NCBI GenBank assembly: GCA_910578075.1
Contig: CAJTPK010000015.1
Location: 19,311 to 83,310 of the forward strand
Origin: an uncultured Muribaculaceae bacterium
Lineage (GTDB): Bacteria; Bacteroidota; Bacteroidia; Bacteroidales; Muribaculaceae
Direction: 5' to 3'
Length of the DNA stretch: 64,000 bases
Of this stretch, positions 1 to 10,400 are shown piece after piece; position 1 is the stretch's first letter; the number at the start of each line of letters is the position of its first letter. The notes under the pieces are model-generated. The model was not told the origin of the DNA and searched no databases. It saw only the letters and a list, made by a program, of their open reading frames with translations. Both the position numbers and the translations under genes were made by a program.

Positions 1-818
1 AGCGGAGAAACTGCCATTATAAACAGGTTGTCGCCTATAGGCATCTGGTTGCTGCCGATGTTGAGCACCTCAATTGTGAGGAACACAAGCATCAGACCGA
101 TGGTCAGCGAACCGGTATCTCCCATGAATATCTTCGTATGGTTCGTCGCATTGCCGAACACATTGAAATAGAAGAACGGCAGCAGCGTGCCGAGCGTGGC
201 GCCGGCAAGCAGCAGACATGCGTATTCTCCTGAAATGTAGAAAACGTATGAATACCAGATAAGCGCAACCGCACTCAGACCGGATGCGAGTCCGTCTATT
301 CCATCTATTAGATTAACGGCATTTACCACATATATTATACAGAACACCGTCACAATCCATCCCAACCAATCGGGCCAGCCGTTGATCCACAGGAATCCAT
401 GCAAATCGGAAACCCACATGCCGGAAGCGATAATCAGCACGCCTGCAACTATTTGCAATATGAATTTAGCCCGATAGCGCACTCCGACCAAGTCATCGGC
501 AAGACCTACCAGGTATATTAACATTAACGCACAAATAAGAAAAAAGATCGGTATCACAGCATCCGCGAGAGCCGGAATTATCTCTCCGCCGTGAAATCTC
601 AGGTTAAGACCAATCACAAGACTGAAGGCAAATGTGAGAGCCGGAAGGAAAGCCATACCGCCAAGTCGCGGAACGACTCCCTTGTGGATCTTGCGTTCAT
701 CTACAGTGTCAAATAAGTTTTTTCGAAAGGCAATGAGAAGGATCTTCGGTATTATCAGCCCAGTAAGCAAAACTGAAATACCCAAGACCAAGACATAATT
801 TTGTATCCAATAAGCCAT
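1..818 (-). CDS. WecA/MraY-family undecaprenyl-phosphate sugar-1-phosphate transferase, C-terminus cut by window edge
   Basis: This is a polytopic inner-membrane enzyme that transfers a sugar-1-phosphate from a UDP-sugar to undecaprenyl phosphate, the first step of O-antigen or capsule lipid-linked glycan synthesis. The start ATG is at 818-816 and reads MAYWIQNYVLVLGISVLL, an N-terminal membrane helix. Family motifs are visible: the Asp pair in GLADDLVG (about residue 105), VNAVNLIDGIDGLASG (about 165-180), FFYFNVFGNA and the FMGDTGSL motif (about 235). The reading frame is open to the left edge, so the last part is missing. It is divergent from panB and has its own promoter. The exact sugar (GlcNAc or another) cannot be told from the sequence. 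Confidence 0.9.
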   Translation of the reverse strand, partial: MAYWIQNYVLVLGISVLLTGLIIPKILLIAFRKNLFDTVDERKIHKGVVPRLGGMAFLPALTFAFSLVIGLNLRFHGGEIIPALADAVIPIFFLICALMLIYLVGLADDLVGVRYRAKFILQIVAGVLIIASGMWVSDLHGFLWINGWPDWLGWIVTVFCIIYVVNAVNLIDGIDGLASGLSAVALIWYSYVFYISGEYACLLLAGATLGTLLPFFYFNVFGNATNHTKIFMGDTGSLTIGLMLVFLTIEVLNIGSNQMPIGDNLFIMAVSP

Positions 819-906
819 AGTGGTACTAACTATATGATTAAAAATTAAAATTCTTGAAAGTAGGAAAATGCTTCCGCTTCCCCGAAACTCCATTTATAAT
901 TATTTT

Positions 907-938
907 GCAAATTTACAAAATTTTACTTAACCCGCAAA
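907..938 (-). promoter_or_regulatory. Bacteroidota-type promoter for the WecA-like gene
   Basis: On the minus strand TTTG (938-935) is followed after 19 bp by TAAATTTGC (915-907), which matches the Bacteroidota primary-sigma pattern TTTG / TAnnTTTG. The start codon of the WecA-like gene lies about 90 bp downstream. Confidence 0.7.
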
Positions 939-975
939 ATCGCAATGACAAACACCCCGATTTTTCATTACCCGC

Positions 976-1006
976 TTTGTCTTTTTAAAGCAATTCATTA
1001 ACTTTG
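976..1006 (+). promoter_or_regulatory. Bacteroidota-type promoter for panB
   Basis: TTTG (976-979) is followed after 19 bp by TAACTTTG (999-1006). The panB ATG at 1033 lies 26 bp further on, so the leader is short. It sits back to back with the promoter of the divergent WecA-like gene. Confidence 0.75.
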
Positions 1007-1032
1007 CAGCCCTAATTAAAATACTAAAATTA

Positions 1033-1854
1033 ATGTCAACCAACACTACCGACAATGCCCGCAAGGTGACTACCCGTCGTCTTGTGGAGATGAAACAGAG
1101 AGGAGAAAAAATCTCCATGCTCACAGCCTATGACTATTCCTCCGCACGCATAATCGACGCGGCAGGAATCGATGTCATCCTTGTAGGTGACTCCGCATCC
1201 AACGTCATGGCAGGAAACGTCACCACGCTCCCGATTACCCTCGACCAGATGATATACCACGCCAAATCCGTAATAAAAGGCACTTCCCGCGCCCTCGTGG
1301 TGGTGGATCTTCCATTCGGAACATATCAAGGAAACTCCAAAGAAGCCCTTGCCTCCGCCATCAGAATAATGAAAGAGAGCCATGCAGAAGCTGTCAAGAT
1401 GGAGGGAGGATCGGAGATTCGCGAATCAATCGAAAGAATACTCTGCGCCGGAATCCCCGTGATGGGACACCTCGGACTCACCCCGCAGAGCATCAACAAA
1501 TTCGGAACATACAGCGTGCGCGCACGCGAAGAGGCGGAAGCCGCAAAGCTTATCGAGGATGCCAAGATGCTCGATGAGATAGGATGCTTCGGCATTGTGC
1601 TTGAAAAAATCCCGGCGGAGCTTGCAGCCCGTGTCGCAAAAGAGGTTTCGATACCCGTGATCGGAATCGGAGCAGGCGGCGGTGTCGACGGTCAAGTGCT
1701 TGTGATGCACGACATGCTCGGCATAAACCAGGGATTCTCCCCAAGATTCCTCCGCAGATACGCAGATGTAGCCGGAGTAATGACCGACGCCGTGCAGCGC
1801 TACATCGACGACGTCAAATCCGGAGACTTCCCCTCCCCCGCCGAATCATACTAA
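1033..1854 (+). CDS. panB: 3-methyl-2-oxobutanoate hydroxymethyltransferase
   Basis: The enzyme uses 5,10-methylene-tetrahydrofolate to hydroxymethylate 2-oxoisovalerate to ketopantoate, the first committed step to pantothenate and CoA, in the cytoplasm. The 273-residue length is normal for PanB. The TIM-barrel signatures are present: LTAYDYSSARI near residue 30, VGDSASNVMAGN near 51, the metal-site Asp in VVDLPFGTY near 92, the Lys in EAVKMEGG near 120 and the catalytic-type Glu in VLEKIP near 190, then IPVIGIGAGGGVDGQVLV. It stands alone between its own promoter and a terminator. No panC or panD gene is adjacent. Confidence 0.97.
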   Translation: MSTNTTDNARKVTTRRLVEMKQRGEKISMLTAYDYSSARIIDAAGIDVILVGDSASNVMAGNVTTLPITLDQMIYHAKSVIKGTSRALVVVDLPFGTYQGNSKEALASAIRIMKESHAEAVKMEGGSEIRESIERILCAGIPVMGHLGLTPQSINKFGTYSVRAREEAEAAKLIEDAKMLDEIGCFGIVLEKIPAELAARVAKEVSIPVIGIGAGGGVDGQVLVMHDMLGINQGFSPRFLRRYADVAGVMTDAVQRYIDDVKSGDFPSPAESY

Positions 1855-1878
1855 AACCACATCTCCTGTCATAAACCA

Positions 1879-1913
1879 AAGGGGAACCGTCTCAAACGAC
1901 GGCTCCCCTTCTT
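1879..1913. terminator. Hairpin terminator between panB and the GDPD-like gene
   Basis: The arms AAGGGGAaCCGTC (1879-1891) and GACGGcTCCCCTT (1898-1910) form a long stem in the gap between two convergent genes. The T-tract is weak (CTTCTTC). It can serve both strands. Confidence 0.75.
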
Positions 1914-1948
1914 CATAATCTAACTAATATAATTAACACCTTTACTTC

Positions 1949-3061
1949 TTACTTATCTTCTATCTGCATGGAGCGGGCAAGCCTGATTAGCTTCGCGGGA
2001 TAATTGGTGCAGATGGCTTTCATCTTGTCATACTGCGACAGATAGAAATGCATCGCAGGCTCCTCATCAACGTTATAGACACTCATAGCCACTCCCTTAC
2101 TTACGAATTCATCTACCGTATGCGTACCGGTGTGCCACTCATCGTCCATATACGCCAGCGACAGATTAGCCCAAGTGTAACCTTTTGAAAGATAATCCTT
2201 AACAGGAGCATTACCCATCCAACCTATAGGAATTCCGCTCTGACGGCACAGCTCGTCGCATACCGTCATGACATCTTTATTGCCGGTACAGATGAACTCC
2301 ACCCACTTCTCACGCTTTTTCTCCCTGATGATCCGGCATGCCTGCCGACAGGCATCTATCGCAGGCTCGGGCAATGTGCTTGGCTTGGTTATATTCTTAA
2401 TATCAAGCCAGATGCGGGTACAGCCTCCTCCTTTCATCGCATAGTCAAGGTAATCTTCCAAAGTTGGAACCTGCTCTCCATTTGACAAAGTACCCGCCTC
2501 TCGGATCTCCGCAAGCGTGGCTTCCCACGGATAAAAGCCATTGACTTTCCCTTTGCCATCGGCATGGGCGACAACCACATTCTTATCCTTGGTTACATAG
2601 ATATCACATTCTGAAGCATAGCATCCAAGCTCCATGGCATACCGGAGGGCGGCTATGGAATTATCAGGAATGGTCTCATCACACTCCTTGGCCCCTCCGC
2701 GATGGGCAACAATTTTATTGTCACATTCACCAGGAGAAGAATAAACTCTAACCATAAACGGTTTGATGACAGATGATTCCCTTGAATTCACAATGAACGC
2801 ACAATATTTTATGCCCGGCTCACTGAAAGACATCGCGAACTCCGGCTTAGAGCCTACACTCTCGGAATCAACAGTCCAGTCATACGACACATCTCCCGTC
2901 AACCCCACAATAACAGGATTAAGATAAAGCTCCTCTCCGGTCTGCACACTATATGACCGTTCTATGCCCTGAATGAGCATATTGACATCAGCCGTGTCTT
3001 CACCGCACCCCGTAAGCATGAGGAGTGCCATCACTATATATAGAAAATCTCTTTTTTTCAT
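1949..3061 (-). CDS. GDPD-like phosphodiesterase lipoprotein with N-terminal Ig-like domain
   Basis: Last gene of the polysaccharide locus. The start at 3061 gives a lipoprotein signal (MKKRDFLYIVMALLMLTGC, lipobox LTGC); an in-frame extension to 3103 would overlap the upstream gene and precede the signal peptide, so it is rejected. Residues about 25-110 look like a PKD/Ig-like beta domain (DWTVDSESVGSK). The rest is a GDPD TIM barrel: IVAHRGGAKE, then NSIAALRYAMELGC, ECDIYVTKD, VVVAHADG and LDIKNI. GDPDs usually cleave glycerophosphodiesters with calcium. Here the usual ENT motif is DNS and the second His is followed by ADG rather than D, so activity on a different phosphodiester, or altered activity, is possible. 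It begins 22 bp after the upstream stop. Substrate unknown. Confidence 0.8.
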   Translation of the reverse strand: MKKRDFLYIVMALLMLTGCGEDTADVNMLIQGIERSYSVQTGEELYLNPVIVGLTGDVSYDWTVDSESVGSKPEFAMSFSEPGIKYCAFIVNSRESSVIKPFMVRVYSSPGECDNKIVAHRGGAKECDETIPDNSIAALRYAMELGCYASECDIYVTKDKNVVVAHADGKGKVNGFYPWEATLAEIREAGTLSNGEQVPTLEDYLDYAMKGGGCTRIWLDIKNITKPSTLPEPAIDACRQACRIIREKKREKWVEFICTGNKDVMTVCDELCRQSGIPIGWMGNAPVKDYLSKGYTWANLSLAYMDDEWHTGTHTVDEFVSKGVAMSVYNVDEEPAMHFYLSQYDKMKAICTNYPAKLIRLARSMQIEDK

Positions 3062-3083
3062 AACATTAATTCCATTTATTACA

Positions 3084-5615
3084 TCATGCACCCTTCTCCA
3101 CATTCAAGAAGCGGATGAGAGCCTCAAGATAATAATAGTCTGCGTAACTGAGCGGAACGTCTATCTCGCTTTTGCCTGGCAACGAGCCTGTACTATGGCG
3201 GAGCAGGAAGTTCCCGTTGGTTCCCGGAGCTGCGAGATATGACGGAGATGCAAGCTCCCTCAGTTGAAGTTCGGAGACTCTAAGAAAGCGGTTGCCAAGA
3301 GCCCTGTCGGTGGTCAGGGTAGACAGTCTCACAAAAGCTGATGCCATCACCGCCGCTGAAGAAGCATCGCGCGGGGTTGAGGAGTTCACCTCCACATCAA
3401 AATCCCAATAAGGAATTCCGTCGGCAGGGAGCTTGTCAAGGATCATACGCCCTATATTCTCAGCTCTGGCAAGATACTCTTCTTTTCCGGTTTGCTCAAA
3501 CATCATGGTATAGCCATAAAGCGCCCATGCCTGCCCACGTGCCCATGCGGATTCATCAGCAAACCCCTGCACAGTGATATGCTTACGCGCCTTTCCTGTA
3601 ACCGTATCATAATCCACAAGATGATATGTTGTGAAATCAGGACGGAAATGATTCCTGAGTGTTAGATCCGCGTGCGATTCAGCCATAGCGCATAGATCTT
3701 TACGCCCGGTTCTCTTCCCGACTTCCATAAGCAATTCGAGATTCATCATGTTATCTATAATCACAGGAAACTGCCAGTCCCTGCTCTTACGTAGATTCCA
3801 GCTCTGCGTCGCACCGATAACCGGGCTGAATCTTGTTGCCAACGACAACGCGGTATTTTCCATCACTTTCAGATAATCATCCTTACCTGTCAGGCGATAG
3901 CCATTGCCGAAACTGCAGTTCACTTGAAATCCGACATCGTGGGTTGTTGTGCAATGTTGCTGCGGTGTCAGTGTGGCAGTATGTTTCTCGGCAAGAGCCT
4001 TGAATTCAGGAAGTCCCGTATATTCATAGATATACCATAGTTCACCTGGATAAAATCCGGAACACCAGCCTTTCACAGATGTGGCATATAACCCCTTGGC
4101 TTCCGACCAAGACCTTGGCATTGTGTTTTGAGGCAGAACCTTATCCATCGCCATGCAATGTCCGGCAGCCGTGGAGAAAACCCTGTCTGCCACATCCTTC
4201 ATAGATTCCTGTCGCTTCACGGCGACCGGGGACGCCCATTCATCCTCCATATCATATGGCAATTCCATCACATTCCCCTTTGAATCCGTGAAATAAAGTT
4301 TCGACTGAGTGAGACGTTCCGGATTGCCATCCGCCCAAAAACCATAGAACGGATCCTTTGCTTTCACGGGTCTGCGCACATATCCGTGATTGTAACGGGA
4401 ATCAGCCGTCAATGTAGCATCGCGTCGCCAGGTAACTCCCTTGTCTGAGCTTCTCCACATCACTATTTCTCCCCCCGTGCACCACTTTTGCGGACCTTCA
4501 TCCGTAGGAGCTATTACACACCATTCATCACCTTCTGTCCAAATGCTCCCGGAATCATAATTATGCGTGGAGGTTGTCAGCACATTAAAATCCCATCGCT
4601 TGCCATTCCAATATGCTGTATACCACTGGAACGGAGCATTACACGGTCCGGGCTGGCATCCGCCACTGGTAAGATACAATATCACAGGATTACCATTGGA
4701 GTCAAAATTAACATCCTTTATATACACATTCCGTCCCTTGGACTGGGCATCGAGGATAAGCGCATCATTGTCAAGATCCCTGACCGGGGTTGCCACAGGC
4801 TTTCCGGAAGCTGTGGTCCAGGTTTTTCCCATATCGGTTGTCTGAAGATAATAGATGTTGGTACGTGTATCCACATTTCCGTTCTTATGACGGTTGAAAC
4901 ATGTCACGATCTTATCTCCATAATTGTTCGAAACCTGATATTGTCCGCTAAGGGAATCTCCAGGTTCCTTTATATCAGCAAGAAGCTTAACGTCAGTCCA
5001 TTTACGTCCATCCTTGCTGGTTGAATAGTAAAGACGCCGCAGTCCGGTGTATTGGGTGAAATTGAGAAAGAAACCTTTGTCCGGCAGATAGGTCACCTGC
5101 GGATATGTCATTGGCCAAGTCTTTACATGCTTGAACTTGCCTATGTCGTAAGGCTTTTCACTTTTGTAGATATGACCGGGGCGCTTTGTGCCTCGACCGC
5201 TTACAAACACCCATATGTATCCGTCTTTATCTATCTGCATTGACGGATTATCATGGGGATCGTTGACCTTCTCCTTATCGAAAACCACTGTCGGACGGCA
5301 AACTTTTCCTGTCTTATGGTCATAGCATCCTGCCATGCAAAGAAGATGACGCGCTTTTTTAGACGGTGTGCCGCCATACACAAAAAAGGTCTTGTCAACC
5401 TCCGGTGAATATACGGCAAGCGGGATATGCTTCATTGTGTAAGTCCCCAAACCTCCGGAATACTTATACCCATACTCTTTTTCCTGCCCCAACGTGAACC
5501 ATATCCCACGGTAGCCATCCACCTTGGTATTGTTCAGGGATTGGGATTTTGCCTGGACCACTCCACAAAGGAGCAGTCCGGCCAACAACAATTGAACTAT
5601 TCTGATTTTAACCAT
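3084..5615 (-). CDS. Fused BNR_4 beta-propeller and GH88 unsaturated uronyl hydrolase
   Basis: The 843-residue secreted protein begins with a signal peptide (MVKIRIVQLLLAGLLLCGVVQA). Residues about 30-465 form a BNR-repeat propeller of the BNR_4 type (DGYRGIWFTLGQ start; repeated S.D.G..W turns such as TSKDGRKWT, TTDMGKTWTT, SSDKGVTWRR). Residues about 475-840 are a GH88 alpha/alpha barrel that removes delta-4,5-unsaturated uronic acid from oligosaccharides released by polysaccharide lyases. The two catalytic Asp contexts known for GH88 are present: HDVGFQ and IIDNMMNLELL; DESAWARGQAWALYG is another family signature. GH88 proteins are normally about 370-400 residues, so this is a fusion. It lies 55 bp after susD. 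The propeller may be a lyase or a glycan-binding module; this is inference. Confidence 0.88.
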   Translation of the reverse strand: MVKIRIVQLLLAGLLLCGVVQAKSQSLNNTKVDGYRGIWFTLGQEKEYGYKYSGGLGTYTMKHIPLAVYSPEVDKTFFVYGGTPSKKARHLLCMAGCYDHKTGKVCRPTVVFDKEKVNDPHDNPSMQIDKDGYIWVFVSGRGTKRPGHIYKSEKPYDIGKFKHVKTWPMTYPQVTYLPDKGFFLNFTQYTGLRRLYYSTSKDGRKWTDVKLLADIKEPGDSLSGQYQVSNNYGDKIVTCFNRHKNGNVDTRTNIYYLQTTDMGKTWTTASGKPVATPVRDLDNDALILDAQSKGRNVYIKDVNFDSNGNPVILYLTSGGCQPGPCNAPFQWYTAYWNGKRWDFNVLTTSTHNYDSGSIWTEGDEWCVIAPTDEGPQKWCTGGEIVMWRSSDKGVTWRRDATLTADSRYNHGYVRRPVKAKDPFYGFWADGNPERLTQSKLYFTDSKGNVMELPYDMEDEWASPVAVKRQESMKDVADRVFSTAAGHCMAMDKVLPQNTMPRSWSEAKGLYATSVKGWCSGFYPGELWYIYEYTGLPEFKALAEKHTATLTPQQHCTTTHDVGFQVNCSFGNGYRLTGKDDYLKVMENTALSLATRFSPVIGATQSWNLRKSRDWQFPVIIDNMMNLELLMEVGKRTGRKDLCAMAESHADLTLRNHFRPDFTTYHLVDYDTVTGKARKHITVQGFADESAWARGQAWALYGYTMMFEQTGKEEYLARAENIGRMILDKLPADGIPYWDFDVEVNSSTPRDASSAAVMASAFVRLSTLTTDRALGNRFLRVSELQLRELASPSYLAAPGTNGNFLLRHSTGSLPGKSEIDVPLSYADYYYLEALIRFLNVEKGA

Positions 5616-5670
5616 TTTTATTATATCTTTTTATCGTTTCAATTCATTAGATTTCTACATTGCAATTTAA

Positions 5671-7431
5671 TCAATATCCCGGATTCTGTTCAAGCGCGGG
5701 ATTGCGGTCTATTTCCGTAAGAGGAATAGGCCATAAATACTGACGTGGAGTAATAACTCGTGTGGAGAAGAGATAATCTCCTGTCATATGGCCCTCTTCC
5801 ACTCCATCCAGTTCCTCAAGCACACCCCAACGACGGTAGTCAGAAAAGCTGTGTCCCTCGCATGCAAGCTCACACAGACGTTCATGACGTATTCTTTTGA
5901 AAACCTCATCACGACCTGCAGCGGCAAGATAATCCGGTCCGGAGTTGATTCCTGGCATATTGACAGAGGGACGCGACCTCACCTGATTGATAAGTTTTAC
6001 AGCATCATCCTGTCTTCCAAGTTCATTGAGACATTCCGCCTGCATGAGCAGCACATCGGCATAACGGATCAACGGGAAATTTATAGGAGTATGCCCGGCC
6101 TCGTGAATAAGACCACCCATATCGCCCGTGGGAACAAACTTACGCCAAAGATAACACAGACGATCCTTATCCAAACGAATCATCCCGTTGCCATCCTGTA
6201 TCTTTTTACACACGACAAACTCAAGATCCACTGGCTGTTGTTTATACCATCCTGTGTAATGCATGTAAGGCAATATGACATTTGCATTAAGTCGGGGATC
6301 TCGTTCATTCCACATCTTCACAAGCTTATCCTTATCCTTTGGATATTTCTTCACAGATTTCTTATCTGACGCCAACGTTGCGAGGAATGTAGCCTGCCGC
6401 GTGGGCCAAGGATTACCGCTTGCTCCTGTATAGTTGGTATTGAAGCCGGGAATAAACTCTTCCCAGTCAAACGGTCGGCCGTCAGCCCACTCATATTCAG
6501 CAACAATTGCATTCGAGGGAAGCACTCTGTTGAAGCATCCCGTACCGTTAAGCGTGTAGGTTGATCTTGAGCCAAGATATGTGGCAAGCGGTATTCCGAT
6601 GTCTTGCCCGAGACCACCAAGATTCTGTATTGCAAAAATCATCTCGCTTGAGGAGTGTCCTTCCGGGGTGAATAGCGCGGCATAATCCGGATACAGTTCA
6701 TAAAGATGGCTGTCAATAACAGTCTGGAAACATTCCGCAGCCTCTTTATAACGCTTTCCGTAGAGCAGGACTTTCCCTTTCAGCGACATCGCAGCGCCAC
6801 TCGTCACCCTGCCGTAGTTGGCCTCATCCCATTTGTCCGGAAGCACATCCGCCGCAAAGCCCAGATCTTTGAGCACAAATTCCCTTACCTCCTCGGCAGA
6901 ACTACGTGGATAGAGCATATTCATGTAGTTTGAACCTACGTCAAACGTATCATCGTATATTGGCACCCCGCCCCAGAGATCAAGCAGACTGAAATAGAAA
7001 AGACCCCTGAAAAAACGTGCCTCGGCTTTGTACCTCAGTTTCAACTCGTCTGTCATATCAGCACGGTCTACGTTCTGGATTACATTATTGCTTCTGGCAA
7101 CACCCTCGTAATAGACTTGCCAACGAGATTTTATATCGCCGGTATTGGCGGAATAATTATTGGTCAGGATATTCCGGAAATTAAAAGATCCTCCGTTAGC
7201 TAAATTGCATATCGGTCCAAGCCCATCGAACTGAGGCATCATTCCAAACGCATCCTCACTGTGCATTATATGATAGACAGCCATCATCGCCTGTTTGCAA
7301 TGCTCCTCGGTCAGGAAGAACGCCTCTGAACTGACCTGATAGCCAGGCGTACGGTCAAGGTCATAGCATGATGTCATCACAGGCATCAGCGAGCCTGCCG
7401 CCAGAATGCCAATTATCTTATATATCTTCAT
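5671..7431 (-). CDS. SusD-like outer-membrane glycan-binding lipoprotein
   Basis: The surface lipoprotein lid of a SusCD importer. The 586 residues begin with a lipoprotein signal ending in MTSC (Cys22) and continue into the TPR-like SusD fold (AMMAVYHIMHSED, RAEARFFRGLFYFSLLDLWGGVPIYDD, LMQAECLNELGRQDDAVKLINQVRSR, RHERLCELACEGHSFSDYRRWG, and a C-terminal YLWPIPLTEIDRNPALEQNPGY). The terminal PIP..EI..NP.L.QNPGY motif is typical of SusD/RagB. It follows susC after 35 bp in the same direction, so the two should be co-transcribed. It binds oligosaccharide and hands it to SusC. Confidence 0.97.
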   Translation of the reverse strand: MKIYKIIGILAAGSLMPVMTSCYDLDRTPGYQVSSEAFFLTEEHCKQAMMAVYHIMHSEDAFGMMPQFDGLGPICNLANGGSFNFRNILTNNYSANTGDIKSRWQVYYEGVARSNNVIQNVDRADMTDELKLRYKAEARFFRGLFYFSLLDLWGGVPIYDDTFDVGSNYMNMLYPRSSAEEVREFVLKDLGFAADVLPDKWDEANYGRVTSGAAMSLKGKVLLYGKRYKEAAECFQTVIDSHLYELYPDYAALFTPEGHSSSEMIFAIQNLGGLGQDIGIPLATYLGSRSTYTLNGTGCFNRVLPSNAIVAEYEWADGRPFDWEEFIPGFNTNYTGASGNPWPTRQATFLATLASDKKSVKKYPKDKDKLVKMWNERDPRLNANVILPYMHYTGWYKQQPVDLEFVVCKKIQDGNGMIRLDKDRLCYLWRKFVPTGDMGGLIHEAGHTPINFPLIRYADVLLMQAECLNELGRQDDAVKLINQVRSRPSVNMPGINSGPDYLAAAGRDEVFKRIRHERLCELACEGHSFSDYRRWGVLEELDGVEEGHMTGDYLFSTRVITPRQYLWPIPLTEIDRNPALEQNPGY

Positions 7432-7466
7432 TATTTTCTTATTTTAAGATATTAACTTCCGTTATT

Positions 7467-10400
7467 TTAGAATGATACATTAAGACCCACCGCAACCTGA
7501 CGCATCACTGGGTAAGCATTTCCGGTCTCCGGATCAAAACCATCATAGGAGGTGAATGTGAAGAAATTTTCAAGTGAGCAATACACCCTTACTTTCGATA
7601 GCATCGCAGCCCGACTCCATTTACGCGGTAGCGTATAGCCTATCTGGATATTACGGATCTTGATCCAATCAAGGCTCTGCAGATAAAATGTGCTTGCACG
7701 TGTATTTACCTTTTCTCCGGAGGAGGGATAAAGTCTGGGGAATGTGGCATCAGTCCGACCTTCGGTCCACCGCCCCTCCATAACCTTCTTGTTTATCATT
7801 TTTCCCTGCGCCACCGTAGTGCTCATATAGCCGGAATTCCAATAGGCCTTGGCGCCGAACGATCCATCGAACAAGATACTGAAGTCTATGCCTTTCCAGC
7901 CGGCGTCAATGCTCAGACCAAGATTCCAGTTAGGCATGGATCCTCCCGACACGATACTGCGGTCGTCCGCATCGATCACTCCGTCCCCATTTATATCCCG
8001 ATACAGGAGATCGCCCATTCCCGGAGTGCCATAGGTCTGGAATGGATTCACCTTGACGCCGTCAACTTCAGGGGCATTCTCTATCATGGCGTGCACCAGG
8101 GCAAGATCTGCCTCCGTCTGGATGATACGATCACACTCCAGTAGATAATGCGCCCCTATCGGATGACCTTCCCATATTATTGTCTGCCCTGAGATGGTGC
8201 GCCCATCCTCCCCTTTACCCTTGTATTTGGTAACGCAGTTTCGGATATAGGTAAGATTAGCATTGACTCCATAGGTAAAATCCTTAATCCTGTCCCGCCA
8301 TCCGAGCGTAAGCTCAAATCCCTGGTTGGTAACCTCTGCCGCATTGACCGTAGGCACTCCACGATTACCATGAACCAATGGAGCGGGGAGCGATATCAGG
8401 ATATTTTTTGTGCGCTTGTGGAAATAATCCGCGGTTCCTGTCAGACGGTTGTTGAGCAAACCGAAATCCAACCCTGCGTCCGCTACATAGGTACGCTCCC
8501 ATGTAAGTGCGGAGTTTGCAAGATCCACCTGCACCATACCTGGAACCTTAACCCCGTTGAGGACATAATTCATACCCGTATTTGTATACAGCGACTGATA
8601 TTCATAGTTACCCACTGCGTTATTTCCAAGCGATCCGTAGCTTACACGAATCTTGAGATTGTCGAGACCTCGGTCTGTAAGACTTTCCATAAAAGGCTCC
8701 TGCTCCATACGCCATGCGGCTGATCCAGAAGGAAACCATCCCCAGCGTCGATCACGATGGAAGCGGCTTGAACCGTCAACGCGCAGATTTAGTTCAAGAA
8801 GATACTTGCTATCCCAATCCAGATTCACTCGACCGAAATAGCTTGTCATCGCCCATTCAGATGACGTACCGGTTGCATTGGAATCGCCAGCCGCTGCCTT
8901 CAGATCCCAAAGGCTTTCATCTATTATACCCTCCCTCGTTGCCGAGAAAGACTGGCTTCTGTAAAGTTCATGGCTCATTCCGGCCATTGCCCCGATACCC
9001 ATCTTCCCTGCATGTATATCATATCTGGCTACAAGGTCATTGAAATACCGCCACGACTGGGAATTGGAATATGTGAGTTTTGATTGCGGATTATATTTGT
9101 ATATGGCAACTTCCGTCTGAGGATCCCAATAATCCACTGCCGCCGGTTTCTCTCGTCTGTTGGTATTAAGTACGTTCATTGTGTATGAGCCGGTAAGAGA
9201 AAATCCTTTGAATGGAGTTACAATGGCATAGAAACGCGGGCGCACTGAAAACGCACGCGATCCTCCCTGCAGCCTATATGTGCGTGCTATCGGATTATTG
9301 GAACTTACAGTCTGCGCCTCCTCAAAGTTAGGAGAGGCTCCCATTCTGCCGTCAGGAAGCACGAATGTGATTCCCGGCGAGGTGTTGCTGGCCGATGAGA
9401 ATATATCGTCAACGAGATCTCCTCCCGCCACTTCTCGATCAGATAAATACCCACTTGCCTGAAGACCTAAGGTTAGCCAGCGGTTCACCTTGCCATCCAC
9501 CTTGATACGGGCTGAATATTTCTTGAAACCTGAGTTTATTATCACTCCCGGATTGTCAAGATATGAAAACGAACCGTACACCTTGATTTTTTCCGAGCCT
9601 CCGCTCAGGCTCACGGTGTGGGTATTGGAAACCGCGTTTCTGAATGTCATCTTGAACCAGTCGTTGTTTGGATAAAGAACAGGGTCTATCCCGGGGCGTC
9701 CTGAATTCAGCCTCCAGTCTTCTATCGTTTCCTGAGAATAGATATAGTTGGGACCATTACCGGCGTTTTCATACCCCTCATTTATAAGCTCCATGTAAGT
9801 GGCATAATCCGTAACCGGATATATATTCTGTTTCATCGACTGAAAAGACACATAACCAGTGTAGTTAACAGTCAGTTTACCCTCCTCTCCTTTTTTTGTT
9901 GTTATCAGTACAACACCATTGGCGGCACGCGATCCATAGATAGCCGCTGACGCAGCATCCTTGAGCACTGATATGCTTTCGATATCCTGTGGTGACACCG
10001 AAGTTATACCCGCCTCCATTCCGTCTATGATCACGAGCGGGCTGGCATTGTTCAGCGTGCCGGTGCCGCGGATCTTTATATCGGCGCCGTCATTTCCCGG
10101 TTGGTTGCTGCTCATTGTCACCCTCACTCCGGCTGCCTGGCCGACAAGCGCCTGGGAGATGTTGGTAACAGGACGGCTATCCTGCAGCTCCGCCACATTT
10201 ATTGAGGATACGGACCCCGATAGATTCACCTTCTTCTGATGTCCGTAACCGACGACAACGACCTCATCCAATGCATTACTGCCTGCGTCAAGGATAATGC
10301 TTAATGAGGATTGCCCATCGACCGGCACCTCTCTTGTGCGATAGCCGACATAACTGACTATCAATACCCCATCTGATCCGGCGTTCAATTCAAATCTGCC

